Under the pieces are notes generated by a model. It was not told the origin of the DNA. It saw only the letters and a program-made list of their open reading frames with translations, and did not search any database. Made by a program: the position numbers and the translations under genes. From GCA-2726245 sp035513655 (GTDB lineage Bacteria > Planctomycetota > Planctomycetia > Pirellulales > Pirellulaceae), in the NCBI GenBank assembly GCA_035513655.1, contig DATKBV010000213.1, forward strand, positions 1 through 8,110: a DNA stretch of 8,110 bases, given 5' to 3'. Shown in pieces: positions 1-6,373 of the stretch. How positions within the stretch are numbered: position 1 is the stretch's first letter; every line of letters starts with the position of its first letter.

Positions 1-155
1 GCGAATTCCGCCTTCGCTCCGCGAGCCACGGTCCCGAAGTCGTGTGACGTTGTTTTGAACATCTTGGTGGCCCACTCTTGGGCCGGCACTTCGACGGGAG
101 CGACAAACGACGCCAGCACCGCTATCGACATGAAAACAAAAATTCGACGGATCAC
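1..155 (-). CDS. Secreted DUF1573-like protein, N-terminal part only
   Basis: The gene reads leftward off the window edge; 51 codons are visible. It starts with GTG at 155-153, preceded on the minus strand by AGAGGAAAG (169-161), a good ribosome site at normal spacing. An in-frame ATG at 131-129 is possible but would remove most of the signal peptide. The protein opens with a short basic start (VIRR), a hydrophobic stretch (IFVFMSIAVLASFV) and a likely cleavage site after PAQ, so it is probably exported. The mature start reads EWATKMFKTTSHDFGTVARG, whose HDFG-VARG pattern is typical of the DUF1573 family, abundant in planctomycetes and Bacteroidetes; its biochemical role is not established. 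The family call rests on this short match, and the body of the protein lies outside the window. Confidence 0.75.
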   Translation of the reverse strand, partial: MIRRIFVFMSIAVLASFVAPVEVPAQEWATKMFKTTSHDFGTVARGAKAEF

Positions 156-607
156 AGCTGCTTTCCTCTTCAGTGGAACTGACTGCTCATATTCCCAAAA
201 CGCGCGAGTTCGGATGCTCATCCTAAATCGCAAACTCTGATAGTGTAACGGTTTCTATCCACAACGTACGTGCGGCCTCGGATTCCATCAACTCTTTCTA
301 GCGAATGGATACGGCGGCTTATTCCGATTATTCGGTTCGTAGGCCCCCCTTTGTACAAGATCTTCGGGCAAACTTCGATCCATAATCGGCCGAAGAGCAT
401 GCTGGCAGACGAATTGAATATAGCCCGTGACGCCGACAGGACCGTTTATCCGAGGAAGCACTTTCCTCCCGGCTCGAAACCTTTTCCAGATGGTCCGATA
501 CTGTAGTGGATCGCTCCTTTCTGGTGCGAACTTGCTATACTGCTGCCACAAAAGCTGACTCGTTTCTACACTCGTCACAACTGCGGTCATGTCCGGATCG
601 TGACCTC
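156..607. other. Intergenic region between divergent genes, no gene found
   Basis: About 450 bases separate the leftward DUF1573-like gene from the rightward SnoaL-like gene, so both 5' control regions must lie here. Open frames occur on both strands (for example minus 590-288), but their translations have no recognisable domain, no credible ribosome site and a composition unlike a real protein. No tRNA-like or strong terminator structure was seen. A small GGATG/CATCC inverted repeat sits at 212-223. The only promoter candidate noted is listed separately at 533-541. Confidence 0.5.
533..541 (+). promoter_or_regulatory. Possible extended -10 promoter for the SnoaL-like gene
   Basis: The bases TGCTATACT match an extended -10 element (TGN followed by TATACT, one change from TATAAT). 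No good -35 lies 16-18 bases upstream, which is tolerable for extended -10 promoters. Transcription would begin near 548, about 60 bases before the chosen start codon. This is a motif match only. Confidence 0.25.
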
Positions 608-1234
608 ATGGTTATGAAGCTCTTCACAGCCGCCACCTTGATCGCCAATTCGCTGTGGTTCGGTGCCGCAGACGCCGCAGCGCAAGACCACGAGGCCGAC
701 CATGAAGCTCTTCGGAAGATCCGCGCGGTCGCCGAGGAGGCGATCAACACCAACAATCTGGATCTGTTTAAACCTCATTTGGCCGATGACTTCACGATCG
801 TGACCTATACCGACCGCGAGTTTTCTGACTTCAACGCGTTCAAAGCGCGTTGGCAAAAGACCCGCGATGAACTGCTCGCTGGCGGTACCTACTCGACGGA
901 TATGCGGCCTGAACTGAGTCAGATCATTGGCGACATTGCTATCGCGCGAGGGAATTCGTGGAACATACTCATCAACGGCGGCGGAGAACGATTCGAATTT
1001 CCTTCGAGGTGGACCGCCGTTTTGCGAAAGGTCAATGGCGAGTGGAAAGTCGTTCGGGCGCATAGTTCGTTAAGTCCATTCGACAATCCAATGCTCCGCT
1101 CGACTGTCAAGAGCATGATGATCAAAGTCGGTGCGGCAACGCTACTGGCCGGACTCCTCGTCGGGTGGCTGGCGAGTTGGTCCATGTCCCGATCCCGACG
1201 AAGCGCATCGCAACCAAAGGCTGGAGACAAGTAG
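608..1234 (+). CDS. Secreted, C-terminally anchored SnoaL/NTF2-like (DUF4440-type) protein
   Basis: The 208-residue product begins with a signal-like segment (VMKLFTAATLIANSLWFGAADA) and a probable cleavage near ADA/AAQ. The middle, about residues 32-160, has the layout of a SnoaL/DUF4440 domain: an N-terminal helix (LRKIRAVAEEAI), NNLDLFKPHLADDFTIV, then strands ending in RWTAVLRKVNGEWKVVRAHSS. This cone-shaped fold binds small molecules or acts as an enzyme, and no specific activity can be read here. Residues about 174-193 (VGAATLLAGLLVGWLASWSM) form a membrane helix followed by a basic tail (SRSRRSASQPK), so the domain should face the periplasm and be tethered at its C terminus. The frame is open upstream to 506, but the ATG at 608 (or 614) places the signal peptide at the N terminus. 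No clear ribosome site precedes either. It is convergent with the next gene, with 20 bases between stop codons. Confidence 0.75.
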   Translation: MVMKLFTAATLIANSLWFGAADAAAQDHEADHEALRKIRAVAEEAINTNNLDLFKPHLADDFTIVTYTDREFSDFNAFKARWQKTRDELLAGGTYSTDMRPELSQIIGDIAIARGNSWNILINGGGERFEFPSRWTAVLRKVNGEWKVVRAHSSLSPFDNPMLRSTVKSMMIKVGAATLLAGLLVGWLASWSMSRSRRSASQPKAGDK

Positions 1235-1255
1235 CTGCGCGGCGCGAGCGTCTCC
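1223..1255. terminator. Possible bidirectional hairpin at convergent gene ends
   Basis: Arms GGAGAC (1223-1228) and GTCTCC (1250-1255) enclose a second stem, GCT-CGC (1234-1240, one bulged G) with GCG-AGC (1244-1249). The stop codon of the plus-strand gene (1232-1234) lies wholly inside, and the first base of the minus-strand stop (1255-1257) pairs at its edge. There is no T-run on either side, so it is not a classic intrinsic terminator, and the stem has an asymmetric bulge. It could still block read-through or stabilise both 3' ends. Confidence 0.3.
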
Positions 1256-2244
1256 TACTTGCTGGCTCGCGCTACAAGCATTCCAACCATGAAAGGCGGG
1301 ACGTCGAGTGGTACTACCGCCTCGGCTTCGAAACTTTGGGATTGAAGCATTGAATGAAGTTCTTCCGCCGAATGCACTTTCCCGTTCTCTGTTCGCAAGG
1401 CAAGCCCGAGTTGATAGAGCGCGAACGGAACATTGCCTTCTGACGCTCCTGGAAACGCATCGATGACTACGATCTCGCCATTCGCCACCAACGAACGATG
1501 AATTTTGCCGAAGAGGGACAAATTCTGATCCCTGGTTTGTAAGTGTGTGACATTGGCAACAAAGACCAAATCAAATGCATCCGCCGGAAGTGCAAGTTCA
1601 CGGAAGTTGCCAGCGATCGTTGTCAATCGCTCAGGCAAACCAAATCGTTCCGCCGTTTCCTTGGCGACTTCCAAGACTGCCGGCCAGTCGACAGCCGTTA
1701 CGTGGCTCACGGCATCTCTTCTCGCGACGCTTAAACTCCAGACGGCGGAACCCGCTCCAACGTCAAGGATCCGCAAGTCTCGGCGCGTTGACTTAGCCGT
1801 CAGTGCCGATGCGGCAGCTTCGGCTGCAGGCGACAGCATCCACCCAAGCATCGCCGCTTGCGTTTGATAATATTCCTCGCTCTTCGCGACATCGTCCATC
1901 TTCCGCATCGGTTCGCCAGTTTTCAGAAAATCCGGCAATGAACACCAATATTGGTTTCCTAGTTCGCGATACTCGCTGTAAAGCAGCATTCGAGTTGTTT
2001 CCGTGAGTCTGTATTTGGAGTCACTCATCTCGACGACGTCCATTGCGCGGAGGGCTTCCAATAACAGCGCGGTCGGACGCTCTCGCAATCCGCAGGCCTC
2101 GGCGGTTTGTTGACTGGATCGCGGCCCGTTCTCCAAGGCTGATAACACGCCCGTCTCCAGCGCCGCATGGTAGGCTTGTGCCGCGCCATTGGTGTTCATC
2201 AGGCGAAAGTAGGTTGCAAGCGTCTTGAGGTCGGGGCCGTTCAT
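1255..2244 (-). CDS. SAM-dependent methyltransferase with winged-helix N-terminal domain
   Basis: This 329-residue protein has the two-part layout of the CrtF/acetylserotonin O-methyltransferase type. Residues 1 to about 95 form a winged-helix dimerisation domain (YHAALETGVLSALENGP, then AEACGLRERPTALLLEALRAMDVV). A Rossmann methyltransferase domain follows, with motif I ILDVGAGSAVWS at 159-170, the acidic residue that contacts SAM ribose at Asp186 in AVDWP, GNFRE at 212-216, and the post-II strand FDLVFVANVTHLQ near 224-236. It should transfer a methyl group from SAM, most often to oxygen in this family; the substrate is unknown. The ATG overlaps the stop of the hydrolase-methyltransferase gene by four bases (ATGA at 2241-2244), indicating translational coupling and a shared pathway. 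This gene is the last of the operon and has no counterpart in E. coli ynbABCD as I recall that operon. No membrane segments are evident. Confidence 0.88.
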   Translation of the reverse strand: MNGPDLKTLATYFRLMNTNGAAQAYHAALETGVLSALENGPRSSQQTAEACGLRERPTALLLEALRAMDVVEMSDSKYRLTETTRMLLYSEYRELGNQYWCSLPDFLKTGEPMRKMDDVAKSEEYYQTQAAMLGWMLSPAAEAAASALTAKSTRRDLRILDVGAGSAVWSLSVARRDAVSHVTAVDWPAVLEVAKETAERFGLPERLTTIAGNFRELALPADAFDLVFVANVTHLQTRDQNLSLFGKIHRSLVANGEIVVIDAFPGASEGNVPFALYQLGLALRTENGKVHSAEELHSMLQSQSFEAEAVVPLDVPPFMVGMLVARASK

Positions 2245-4031
2245 GATCGCGATATCCGGCGGGCCAGGGAAACCGTAAAGATTCCTTGATCGTCGATGAG
2301 CATGTCTACTTTCCTAAATCCAGCGGCGGCAACCAGTTGGTCCATTTCCAGCTGGGTACGACATCGCATGATCCACGGCTGGCCGTCCATCCCGACGAGC
2401 GTGCGTGCGATCAGCTCGAGTTGTGGATGCCACGCCTGGTTCGTATAGATCAAATAAGCGTCTTCCTCCATGGCTCGCGCGAGCCCTTTGAGTGACGCCG
2501 TGACGCTTGTGTTATCCGAGAACAACTCATACAGCCCCGACACGATAGCGATGGTCGGTCGTGGCTGGATCATCGCCAAGGCTTGTTCGTCAAAGGCATC
2601 GCCTACTTCAAAAACGACCTTTGCAAGGTTTCGCTCAGCCGCCAGTTCTCGCCCCAATTCGAGGGCTTTCGGATTCTGGTCTCGTAAGACCGCTGAAATG
2701 TCACACTCCGGCAACCGTTCGACGACGTCGAGCACATATCGCCCCGGGCCCGCCGCGATATCGAGGAGGCGAGAGGGCTGGGCTTGCTGATTCGCTTCTC
2801 GAATGGCACGCTCTAGCAATTGTTCAACGTGTAGCTTCCGTTGGCGAATGCCTTTCCAGCCGGGACTGTTGAGGTACAGTCGATCCGCAAGCCAGCCCAA
2901 TGGCGTCGTACCGCGTGGGCGATTGCGATAGACATGGTCGAGCGACTCACCCGAGTTGAATCCGGCTCGCCAGCCAATACGAATTCCGTGACCGAGTTGT
3001 CCGATCGTTTTCAAGACAAGCTTCGTGCTGCCAAAGTACATGCCTCGTGGCGAAACCAGTGCGAGCGGCTTCCGCAGTCGATCCGACGCTTGTTTCGTGA
3101 AGCCTGCTTGATGGGCCAGTAGCAAGGACTCCTGCTCAAACGGTGCGCGAAAGGCGTTTGTGATGAATTCGCGTATCTTCGCGATGGGGCGGTCGCGTTC
3201 TTTTTCGTGCAAGACCGCGTGAGAAAACGCTTGGTACACGACCATTTCCTTCGTTCGTGACGACAACCGCTCAAAGAAGCGGCGTTGTGCGGAAAGGTGA
3301 ACGACCCAGTCCGAGCCGGCTGAAAGAACCAGCGTCGGAACGTGAATCGCGCCGGCGTCATCCATGATGCGAGTTGCTGTGTCGTGCATTTCGACAAGTA
3401 TGTTCACTGCGATGCTGTCCGAAATCAGCGAGTCCTCGGCCATCTGCTGGATCATCTCCTCATCGTGTGTCAGCATCGATGGTCGGACGTAACTCTTAAC
3501 GAACGACTTCTTCCTGATTTTTTGCAGCGCCCGCAATCCAGGCAAGGCCAGCGGCACGTACAGCTTGACACGAAACGCGGGCGTCGCGAGTACGAGCGCG
3601 CGAATCGGCGGCGCGTAGTCGTGAACCCACGTCGCGGCAACGACCGCGCCGATGCTATTCGCCACGATTGCGATGTTCCCGATGGGGATGTCGTGGGACC
3701 GAGAAATGTGCTCGACGAAACTGCCAAGATCCCGAACGACCGAACCGAAACTGGGGGCGTATCCCCGTTCGCCTGGCGAGTGCCCGTGGCCACGTGCGTC
3801 CCAGGCAAACATCCAAAACTCGTCGAGTTCGCCACGATCGACAAAGTCTTGAAAGCGTCCGGAATGTTCATGACCTCGGTGGAGCAAGACGAGTGCCTGA
3901 CGGGATGGTGATTGCGGTTCCCACTCGCGATAGAACAAGTCGGTTCCATCCCAAGAGGTGAAATGGCGTTCCGCCGGAATCCGCTCGGCTGAGTCAGCAG
4001 CGATTGGGTGTTGATCCATTGGTATCCGCAC
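2241..4031 (-). CDS. ynbC: Fused alpha/beta hydrolase and class I SAM methyltransferase (YnbC-like)
   Basis: A 596-residue two-domain protein. The N-terminal half (about 20-295) is a lysophospholipase/monoacylglycerol-lipase type hydrolase. It shows an oxyanion-loop motif LLHRGHEHSGR (49-59), a nucleophile elbow A-N-S-I-G with Ser126, probable acid Asp241 (SAGSDWVV) and His271 (FSHAVLHE). The C-terminal half carries SAM motif I, LLDIAAGPGRY (422-432), then VFEVGDAF (473-480), ATIAIVSGLYELF-type core near 493-504, and YLIYTNQAWHPQ (526-537). The fusion and length agree with E. coli YnbC (about 585 residues by memory). It presumably deacylates a lipid ester and methylates the product or a partner lipid. 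The first codon at 4031 is GTG; an ATG at 4019 removes four residues and is equally likely, as neither has a strong ribosome site. It begins three bases after the cytidylyltransferase stop. The elbow has Ala124 in place of the usual first Gly of GxSxG. Confidence 0.88.
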   Translation of the reverse strand: MRIPMDQHPIAADSAERIPAERHFTSWDGTDLFYREWEPQSPSRQALVLLHRGHEHSGRFQDFVDRGELDEFWMFAWDARGHGHSPGERGYAPSFGSVVRDLGSFVEHISRSHDIPIGNIAIVANSIGAVVAATWVHDYAPPIRALVLATPAFRVKLYVPLALPGLRALQKIRKKSFVKSYVRPSMLTHDEEMIQQMAEDSLISDSIAVNILVEMHDTATRIMDDAGAIHVPTLVLSAGSDWVVHLSAQRRFFERLSSRTKEMVVYQAFSHAVLHEKERDRPIAKIREFITNAFRAPFEQESLLLAHQAGFTKQASDRLRKPLALVSPRGMYFGSTKLVLKTIGQLGHGIRIGWRAGFNSGESLDHVYRNRPRGTTPLGWLADRLYLNSPGWKGIRQRKLHVEQLLERAIREANQQAQPSRLLDIAAGPGRYVLDVVERLPECDISAVLRDQNPKALELGRELAAERNLAKVVFEVGDAFDEQALAMIQPRPTIAIVSGLYELFSDNTSVTASLKGLARAMEEDAYLIYTNQAWHPQLELIARTLVGMDGQPWIMRCRTQLEMDQLVAAAGFRKVDMLIDDQGIFTVSLARRISRS

Positions 4032-4034
4032 AGG

Positions 4035-4961
4035 TCAAAGCAGATTGAAGTAATTAAGCATGTGAACAAAGAACGGTGACGTAAACAACAGGCTGTCAAT
4101 ACGGTCCAACACACCACCGTGTCCTGGAATGGTCGCCCCCATGTCTTTCACACCAAGGTCGCGTTTAATCACGCTGATCGCCAGGTCACCTAACGGTCCG
4201 CCGAAGCCCACGATGATGCCAGTCAGCAGCAGTTGTGTTTCGCCGAAGTCGCTGGGAAAAGAGAATCGCAGCAACCACGGCAATGCCAGGGATACACAAA
4301 ATCCTCCCAACGCGCCTTCCCAAGTCTTCTTGGGGCTGATCGCGCTGCGTAGCGGATGCCGTCCGAACAGCTTGCCGAACGTGAACGCTGCAATGTCATT
4401 TGCTTCGACGGCAAACACCAGAAACAACAAATATCCTTCGGCGTGCTGCGAATTCGCGAGATGGCCGAGATGGCCTAACATCCAGCCGAGGAATACATAG
4501 GCGACAATCGCGAGCGAGATGATCCGCAATTGCCCTTGCACTTTGTTGCGTAAAACAGGCACGATCAAGACGAGCGCGATGGCATACATCGGCATCGCAA
4601 GAAAGAGCGGAAACAACCCCGCGGATTTATGGAAGGGATCGTTTACGAGAGCCGTCAGGCCAGTGGCGCCGATGAGCAGCAGGACGGCACTCATCATCCA
4701 TCTGTCGTGAGCCAGTTTGGTCGCCCGAGCGAATTCATAGCAAGCCACAAACATCAATGCGGTCACGAACACAATCGTCGCGACGCGGCCTATGTAGATA
4801 CTAGTCATGGCCAACGGAATCATGACCAGCCAACTGCGATAGATTGACCAGATGTTGCCGACGTTGCGCTTGAGCCCCCACGAGAGTACCGCCAAGACGA
4901 TCCATGCGAACACGAGCAAGCTCGCGATGATGCTTAAATAGAGTCGAAAGACATCACTCAT
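4035..4961 (-). CDS. ynbB: Phosphatidate cytidylyltransferase, CdsA family (YnbB-like)
   Basis: This 308-residue integral membrane enzyme should convert CTP plus phosphatidic acid (or a related lipid phosphate) to a CDP-lipid and pyrophosphate at the inner membrane. About ten hydrophobic segments run from residue 5 to 306. The C-terminal family signature is complete: SVIKRDLGVKD (263-273) followed by HGGVLDRID (281-289), with the conserved Lys, Asp and Arg-Asp pair. SPKKTWEG (209-216) and EANDIAAFTFGKLFG (186-200) are also classic CdsA segments. No essential residue appears to be lost, so activity is expected. The ATG overlaps the stop of the upstream phosphatidyltransferase by four bases. 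Placement directly between YnbA-like and YnbC-like genes supports the ynb assignment over the housekeeping cdsA, which in most genomes sits elsewhere. Confidence 0.92.
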   Translation of the reverse strand: MSDVFRLYLSIIASLLVFAWIVLAVLSWGLKRNVGNIWSIYRSWLVMIPLAMTSIYIGRVATIVFVTALMFVACYEFARATKLAHDRWMMSAVLLLIGATGLTALVNDPFHKSAGLFPLFLAMPMYAIALVLIVPVLRNKVQGQLRIISLAIVAYVFLGWMLGHLGHLANSQHAEGYLLFLVFAVEANDIAAFTFGKLFGRHPLRSAISPKKTWEGALGGFCVSLALPWLLRFSFPSDFGETQLLLTGIIVGFGGPLGDLAISVIKRDLGVKDMGATIPGHGGVLDRIDSLLFTSPFFVHMLNYFNLL

Positions 4962-5623
4962 TTCACGGATTCAATGTCATGCACTTGGCGAAGCAACCGC
5001 ACCAGCCGAACTCCGATCGTTTGCAAGCAACCTAGCACGATCACAAGGCACGTCCAATCCATCACGGTGAGTTGAAGCCCGAAGCGAGCGTCTGTTCCGT
5101 TCCAAAGTAGGGCCGCCGTCAGGCAAACTCCTACGATCAATGCGGCCATTCGCCAAGGTTTCGACATGACGCCCCCGAATTGGCGTTTAGCGCCCACGGC
5201 CTGTCCCAAGGTGCCAACGTAGGCAGTCAGGAGCGACATGATCGCGGCCCAGTAGCCACTCACAAAAAAACACAAGCCGCTGTGTGCAACTCCAACGAAA
5301 ATCAGCACGTCAGAGAATCGATCCGGAAGTTCGTTGATAATCTCGCCGCGGAGACTCGCTTGGCCCGATTCCAACGCCACCATGCCATCCAGCATGTTCA
5401 ACCACAACCGAACTCCGCAAAGTAGCGCCCCGCCCAGTAACAAAAACGGAACGTCTGCCCCCTGCCAAAAGCAAACGGCGGCACTCGCTGCGGCAATGAC
5501 GGACGAGTAGGAAATCCAATCCGGATGGATTCCCAATCGCACACAGAAACGGGCGGATCGATTTGCCGTCGCGCGAAATGCCTGGGCAATTGGACGGCGC
5601 GATGTCGGCTGATAGTCACTCAT
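4958..5623 (-). CDS. ynbA: CDP-alcohol phosphatidyltransferase family protein (YnbA-like)
   Basis: A 221-residue membrane protein with about six hydrophobic segments (near 40-57, 58-75, 106-123, 126-145, 158-175, 187-207). The family transfers a phosphatidyl group from a CDP-lipid to an alcohol, releasing CMP. The catalytic signature sits at 76-105 with the right spacing: NMLDGMVA, eight residues, then GEIINELPDRFSD. Compared with the canonical DxxDGxxAR...GxxxDxxxD, the first and third Asp are Asn (Asn76, Asn97), the Arg is Leu84, and Asp79, Gly80, Gly93 and Asp101 are kept. Asp105 is an additional acidic residue. I recall the same Asn substitutions in E. coli YnbA, so this looks like a subfamily trait and not decay. 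It is the first confident gene of the operon. Its ATG has no good ribosome site, but it overlaps the stop of a 29-codon leader frame. Confidence 0.88.
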   Translation of the reverse strand: MSDYQPTSRRPIAQAFRATANRSARFCVRLGIHPDWISYSSVIAAASAAVCFWQGADVPFLLLGGALLCGVRLWLNMLDGMVALESGQASLRGEIINELPDRFSDVLIFVGVAHSGLCFFVSGYWAAIMSLLTAYVGTLGQAVGAKRQFGGVMSKPWRMAALIVGVCLTAALLWNGTDARFGLQLTVMDWTCLVIVLGCLQTIGVRLVRLLRQVHDIESVK

Positions 5624-5709
5624 CTAGCAGCCCATGCAGACGATGCAGACGAGCAATAGCACCATGCGGACAAAACGAGTACGATCGACAATAACGGCGT
5701 TTTGAGCAT
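5620..5709 (-). CDS. Candidate small hydrophobic leader peptide, 29 residues
   Basis: An ATG at 5709-5707 opens a 29-codon frame whose TGA (5622-5620) overlaps the ynbA-like ATG by four bases, the same ATGA coupling used at two other junctions of this operon. The peptide starts MLKTPLLSIVLVLSAWCYC and ends in SSAWAAR, resembling a signal peptide with an AWA cleavage site or a tiny membrane peptide. No clear ribosome site precedes it. It might be a real coupled leader, the leftover start of a lost secreted protein, or chance. An exact 9-base tandem duplication (atgcagacg at 5634-5651) adds Ser-Ser-Ala in frame. Confidence 0.27.
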   Translation of the reverse strand: MLKTPLLSIVLVLSAWCYCSSASSAWAAR

Positions 5710-5747
5710 GTGGATCTACCGTGTGGCAGTTGAGCTAGAGGCCCCAC

Positions 5748-5776
5748 ATTTAATCGAGTATGGCAAGAACAAACAA
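5748..5776 (-). promoter_or_regulatory. Weak promoter candidate for the lipid operon
   Basis: On the minus strand TTGTTT (5776-5771) and TTAAAT (5753-5748) are separated by exactly 17 bases. The matches to the consensus are 3 of 6 and 4 of 6, so this is only a candidate. It would start transcription near 5741, upstream of the small leader frame and the ynbA-like gene. Confidence 0.2.
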
Positions 5777-5799
5777 CCGCCGCCATCGGGGGCAGTGGT

Positions 5800-5822
5800 G
5801 GCCATTTGAAAATGTGGTATTG
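5800..5822 (+). repeat. Left 23-base inverted repeat
   Basis: Reads GGCCA, T, TTGAAAATGTGG, T, ATTG on the plus strand. It pairs with 6426-6448 on the minus strand, differing at only two positions. The match extends one base outward (T at 5799) and then stops on both sides. Confidence 0.7.
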
Positions 5823-5911
5823 ATTTGGCGATTTCAGGTATTGCGACCATTTCAAGTTTCTGTCAATTGGCCTCTGCCCGATGGCCTAGCTCAATGTGAA
5901 GCGGTTGTTTC

Positions 5912-6018
5912 GCCCTTTCAGGGCTTGGCGTTCCTGTTGCTTCGTGACCCAGGGCGGCGCTTCGCGGCTTTGCCGCTTCGCTCTGCCCTGGGCTGATTTG
6001 TTTCAGCCCTTCAGGCTG
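5912..6018 (+). repeat. Compound palindromic repeat, copy A
   Basis: The unit starts with the 13-base palindrome GCCCTTTCAGGGC (5912-5924). It then has a long cruciform at 5948-5992, whose outer arms are CCCAGGGC and GCCCTGGG and whose inner stem is GCGGC-TTT-GCCGC. It ends with a degenerate 13-mer, AGCCCTTCAGGCT (6005-6017). Such units are common between planctomycete genes. Function is unknown; REP-like, terminator-like or nucleoid roles are possible. Confidence 0.7.
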
Positions 6019-6123
6019 GGTCCCCGATTTGCCTACCACAAGTTGTCGATCATCGGGCAACTCCCATAGCCGACGTTTTAGCGACGATTCGGGAAAGGAT
6101 GGCCGAGCTGCGAGCAACGCAGA

Positions 6124-6152
6124 GGTGGTGTGCGTGGGCACGCAAAGCCACC
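6124..6152. repeat. Imperfect hairpin between the two palindromic repeats
   Basis: GGTGG (6124-6128) pairs with CCACC (6148-6152), and TGCGTG (6131-6136) pairs with CACGCA (6139-6144) around a two-base turn, with a small internal loop. It has no T-run. It lies midway in the gene-free block and may be another dispersed palindrome family. Confidence 0.4.
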
Positions 6153-6214
6153 GCTAAGGCGATGTGCAAGAGTGGAACGACGCGATCCAGTAGCGATGCC
6201 ATACGCGGTCCATT

Positions 6215-6320
6215 GCCCTGAAAGGGCGCCACATACTAGCCCAGGGCAGAGCGTAGCCGCGCAGCTGCGGAGCGCCGCCCTGGGTTATGAGAACCAAAGG
6301 AAACTAAGCCCTGAAAGGGC
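6215..6320 (-). repeat. Compound palindromic repeat, copy B (inverted)
   Basis: Two perfect 13-base palindromes (6215-6227 and 6308-6320, GCCCTGAAAGGGC) frame a cruciform at 6240-6284 with the same CCCAGGGC/GCCCTGGG arms as copy A. The inner stem differs in sequence (CCGC/GCGG) but still pairs. Read on the minus strand it aligns end to end with copy A, so the two copies are inverted relative to each other. Conserved outer arms and a changed but still paired inner stem suggest that structure is being maintained. Confidence 0.72.
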
Positions 6321-6373
6321 GAGACACACTATCAACGTTATCACGATCCAAGGCTCGCGCTGTTTGGTGCTCC

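Noticed and set aside
288..590. A 100-codon minus-strand open frame in the left intergenic region
   Set aside because: No domain, signal or ribosome site, an unnatural composition, and overlap with other open frames; best treated as chance.
614..713. ATGAAGCTCTTC occurring twice (614-625 and 702-713)
   Set aside because: Twelve bases of common codons inside one gene, in different frames; no sign of a duplication around them.
587..1063. A 158-codon minus-strand open frame opposite the SnoaL-like gene
   Set aside because: It is antisense to a gene with a signal peptide, domain and membrane helix, and its translation resembles nothing.
3342..4117. Long open frames on both strands within the hydrolase-methyltransferase gene
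   Set aside because: They are out-of-frame shadows of a gene with clear catalytic motifs in both domains.
5616..5855. Search for the missing second half of VapC left of the inverted repeat
   Set aside because: None of the minus-strand frames between 5624 and 5800 shows the expected PIN-domain C-terminal motifs, so a simple insertion splitting vapC in two is not supported.
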